A stretch of DNA of 7,703 bases from an uncultured Actinomycetes bacterium. Lineage in GTDB: Bacteria > Actinomycetota > Acidimicrobiia > IMCC26256 > PALSA-555. The stretch's first letter is position 1, and the number at the start of each line of letters is the position of its first letter. Shown piece after piece: positions 6,332-7,703 of this stretch. The notes beneath the pieces are model-generated. The model saw only the letters and a list, made by a program, of their open reading frames with translations. It searched no databases and was not told the origin of the DNA. The position numbers and the translations under genes were made by a program. Location of the stretch: positions 1 through 7,703 of the forward strand of contig CALEYV010000096.1 of assembly GCA_937927875.1 (NCBI GenBank). Reading direction: 5' to 3'.

Positions 6332-7000
6332 TCACGAGCTGGAAACGGCCTCGCCGCGCACCCCGGCCCACGAGCACTGCCAGAGGAACGCGGCTTCCTC
6401 CAGCGGTTCGGCTCGACCCAGCACCACCTCGAACAGCCCGTCCAGGACGAGCGCGAAGACGGTGCGGGCCATGCGGTCGGGATCGGGCGCGGCGGCCGCG
6501 CCGGCGGCCGCGGCCCCCTCGATCGCGGCGGTGAACACGTCGATGATCGGCGCGATGGCGGCCGTGAGCGTGTCGGGCCGGCTCTCGGCCAGCCGCCGCT
6601 GCTCGCGGATCAGCACGCCCGCGTAGCCGAGCGCGCCCTGCAGGGTGATGAGCTCGAACACGCCGGTCACCGCCGCCCGCAGCCGCGCCACCGGGTCGTC
6701 GTGGGCGGCCACCGAGTCGGCGAGCAGCTGGGCGCCGATGCGACTGTCCTCCTCCAGCAGCGCCACCAGCAGGTCGTCCTTGCTGGCGAAGTACCGGTAG
6801 AAGACCTTGAGCGACACCCCGGCCCGCGCCGCGACCTGAGCGACCGTGAAGGCGGCGCTGCCGGTCTCGTTGGCGAGGTCGCGGGCGGCGACGACCAGGC
6901 GCTCGAGCCGGTCCGCCGACCGCTGGCGAGCCGACCCCAGCGAGCGGGCGAGGGCCCGGTCCCGCCAGGGACCGAGAGTTGCCGTTTCGGGGAACGCCAT
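6332..7000 (-). CDS. TetR/AcrR-family transcriptional regulator
   Basis: A one-component regulator, usually a repressor released from DNA by a small ligand. The 222 residues show an N-terminal DNA-binding domain (about 30-80). FTVAQVAARAGVSLKVFYRY at 51-70 is the helix-turn-helix, followed by the typical FASKDDLLVALLEED. The C-terminal helical ligand and dimer domain includes an Ala-rich stretch at 160-171 and shows no recognisable effector signature. It is upstream of, and probably co-transcribed with, the P450 gene (16-base gap) and divergent from the CocE-type hydrolase. Control of both is therefore the simplest guess. The start is the only reasonable ATG before the domain. AAGGGGA abuts it, closer than usual for a Shine-Dalgarno, and a CATACT box eight bases upstream could make the transcript leaderless. 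Confidence 0.93.
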   Translation of the reverse strand: MAFPETATLGPWRDRALARSLGSARQRSADRLERLVVAARDLANETGSAAFTVAQVAARAGVSLKVFYRYFASKDDLLVALLEEDSRIGAQLLADSVAAHDDPVARLRAAVTGVFELITLQGALGYAGVLIREQRRLAESRPDTLTAAIAPIIDVFTAAIEGAAAAGAAAAPDPDRMARTVFALVLDGLFEVVLGRAEPLEEAAFLWQCSWAGVRGEAVSSS

Positions 7001-7008
7001 TCCCCTTC

Positions 7009-7014
7009 AGTATG
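7009..7014 (-). promoter_or_regulatory. Possible -10 box for tetR-P450 transcript
   Basis: On the minus strand the hexamer is CATACT, four of six matches to TATAAT. It ends eight bases before the tetR ATG. Transcription would then start at or within a base or two of the start codon, giving a leaderless or nearly leaderless mRNA, which is common in actinobacteria. No matching -35 box is visible. The call is weak. Confidence 0.25.
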
Positions 7015-7082
7015 GCACCGGGCCGACCAGGCGCGGCGCGGGCCCCGTCAGCCCTTGCCGGACTAGAGCGGGACGGGCGAAC

Positions 7083-7102
7083 ATCGGCGACTGGACGCCG
7101 AT
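7083..7102. promoter_or_regulatory. Candidate operator: perfect 7-6-7 inverted repeat
   Basis: ATCGGCG at 7083-7089 is mirrored exactly by CGCCGAT at 7096-7102 around the six-base spacer ACTGGA, a 20-base palindromic site. It lies in the 125-base gap between the leftward tetR gene and the rightward CocE-type hydrolase, 23 bases before the hydrolase start codon. Size and position fit a TetR-dimer operator covering the hydrolase promoter or leader. It lies 82 bases from the tetR start, so autoregulation would need a longer tetR leader or a second site. The repeat is seen; binding is inferred. Confidence 0.45.
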
Positions 7103-7125
7103 CCCCGCCCCTTGCGGCCCCGCCG

Positions 7126-7703
7126 ATGCTGAGCCGGCTCATGGCCCGGGCCTTCCGTCTCCCCCCGCCCCGGTCCCGGGCGGTCGGGGTGGAACGGGAC
7201 ATGGCGGTGCCGATGGACGACGGGGTCGAGCTGCTCGCCGACCTCTACACGCCGGCCGGCCGGGGACCCCACCCGACCGTGCTGGTGCGGAGCCCCTACG
7301 GGCGGGCGGGGGTGCTGGGCGTCCTCTTCGGCCGGCTGTTCGCCGAGCGCGGGTACCGAGCGATGGTGCAGAGCACGCGCGGCACGTTCGGCTCGGGCGG
7401 AGACTTCCGGCCCGACTTCCCGGAGCGGGCGGACGGGCTGGCGACGATCCGCTGGATCGAGCGACAGCCCTGGTTCGACGGGCGACTGGCGATGAACGGC
7501 CCGAGCTACCTGGGCGCGGTCCAGTGGGCGGTGGCGGACGAGGCGGGCCCGTCGCTGCGGGCGCTGTGCTCGCACGTCACGTACTCGGCCATCAACCAGT
7601 ACCGCTACTACGGCGGCTCGTTCGCGCTCGGTGACCTCCTCGACTGGTCGACGATGATCGCCCAGCAGGAGACGACCCGCTTCCGCTGGGCCCAGACCGT
7701 GCT
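7126..7703 (+). CDS. CocE/NonD-family serine hydrolase, N-terminal fragment
   Basis: An alpha/beta-hydrolase of the CocE / X-Pro dipeptidyl-peptidase S15-like group; relatives hydrolyse esters (cocaine esterase), acyl-amides or peptides. The visible 192 residues contain a short lead, then RDMAVPMDDGVELLADLYTP at 24-43, the typical family entry. Next come TVLVRSPYGR at 51-60, the oxyanion-side motif QSTRGTFGSGGDF at 82-94 (family form xxRGxxxSxGxF) and the nucleophile motif GPSYLG at 125-130 with S127. The catalytic Asp and His and the C-terminal jelly-roll domain lie beyond the window, so the truncation is only the edge. No signal peptide is evident. The ATG at 7126 is preferred because the lead MLSRLMARAFRLPPP resembles actinobacterial relatives. 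ATGs at 7141 and 7201 are alternatives, and none has a strong ribosome binding site. It is divergent from tetR-P450. Confidence 0.9.
   Translation, partial: MLSRLMARAFRLPPPRSRAVGVERDMAVPMDDGVELLADLYTPAGRGPHPTVLVRSPYGRAGVLGVLFGRLFAERGYRAMVQSTRGTFGSGGDFRPDFPERADGLATIRWIERQPWFDGRLAMNGPSYLGAVQWAVADEAGPSLRALCSHVTYSAINQYRYYGGSFALGDLLDWSTMIAQQETTRFRWAQTV

Noticed and set aside
5173..6534. 453-residue plus-strand open frame opposite the P450 gene
   Set aside because: The minus strand has every P450 motif in place; the plus-strand product is Arg/Val/Gly/Asp-rich with no domain signature.

Overview
The window is a high-GC bacterial contig fragment, about 70% G+C by eye, with dense overlapping genes, GTG starts and long antisense open frames. 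Two luciferase-like (LLM) oxidoreductases of families found in F420-producing organisms, a LutABC operon, a soluble P450, a TetR regulator and a CocE-type hydrolase point to an actinobacterium, either mycobacterium-like or Acidimicrobiia-like. The exact taxon cannot be read from the sequence. The first 46 bases are not genomic: they are an Illumina Nextera P5 / i5 index / Read 1 adapter left on the contig end. The contig therefore comes from tagmentation sequencing, and the true genomic sequence starts at about base 47.

Layout. (1) 47-401, minus strand: the N-terminal part of a short-chain dehydrogenase/reductase, cut off by the adapter. (2) 408-498: a divergent intergenic region. (3) 499-5120, plus strand: a five-gene cluster that looks like one operon. 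It holds an Rv3520c-type LLM oxidoreductase, lutA, lutB, lutC and a second LLM oxidoreductase of the MSMEG_4141 type. lutA/lutB overlap by 4 bases and lutB/lutC by 8; the second LLM gene follows lutC after 18 bases. The only larger gap, 44 bases between the first LLM gene and lutA, contains a strong 12-bp hairpin. (4) 5122-7000, minus strand: a TetR-family regulator followed after 16 bases by a cytochrome P450. The P450 stop codon lies one base from the stop of the second LLM gene. (5) 7001-7125: a divergent intergenic region with a perfect 7-6-7 inverted repeat, a candidate TetR operator. (6) 7126-7703, plus strand: the N-terminal part of a CocE/NonD-family serine hydrolase, cut off by the window end.

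How the parts may work together. LutABC is the iron-sulfur system known in other bacteria to oxidise L-lactate to pyruvate. Here it is enclosed by two different predicted deazaflavin (F420)-dependent oxidoreductases, with no lactate permease or GntR-type LutR in view. That suggests, as inference only, a 2-hydroxyacid or lactate oxidation step tied to F420-dependent redox chemistry. The TetR-P450 pair with a divergent hydrolase resembles a small inducible catabolic or detoxification unit. I see no RNA gene, CRISPR array, insertion sequence or phage gene, and no gene-free stretch longer than about 125 bases.
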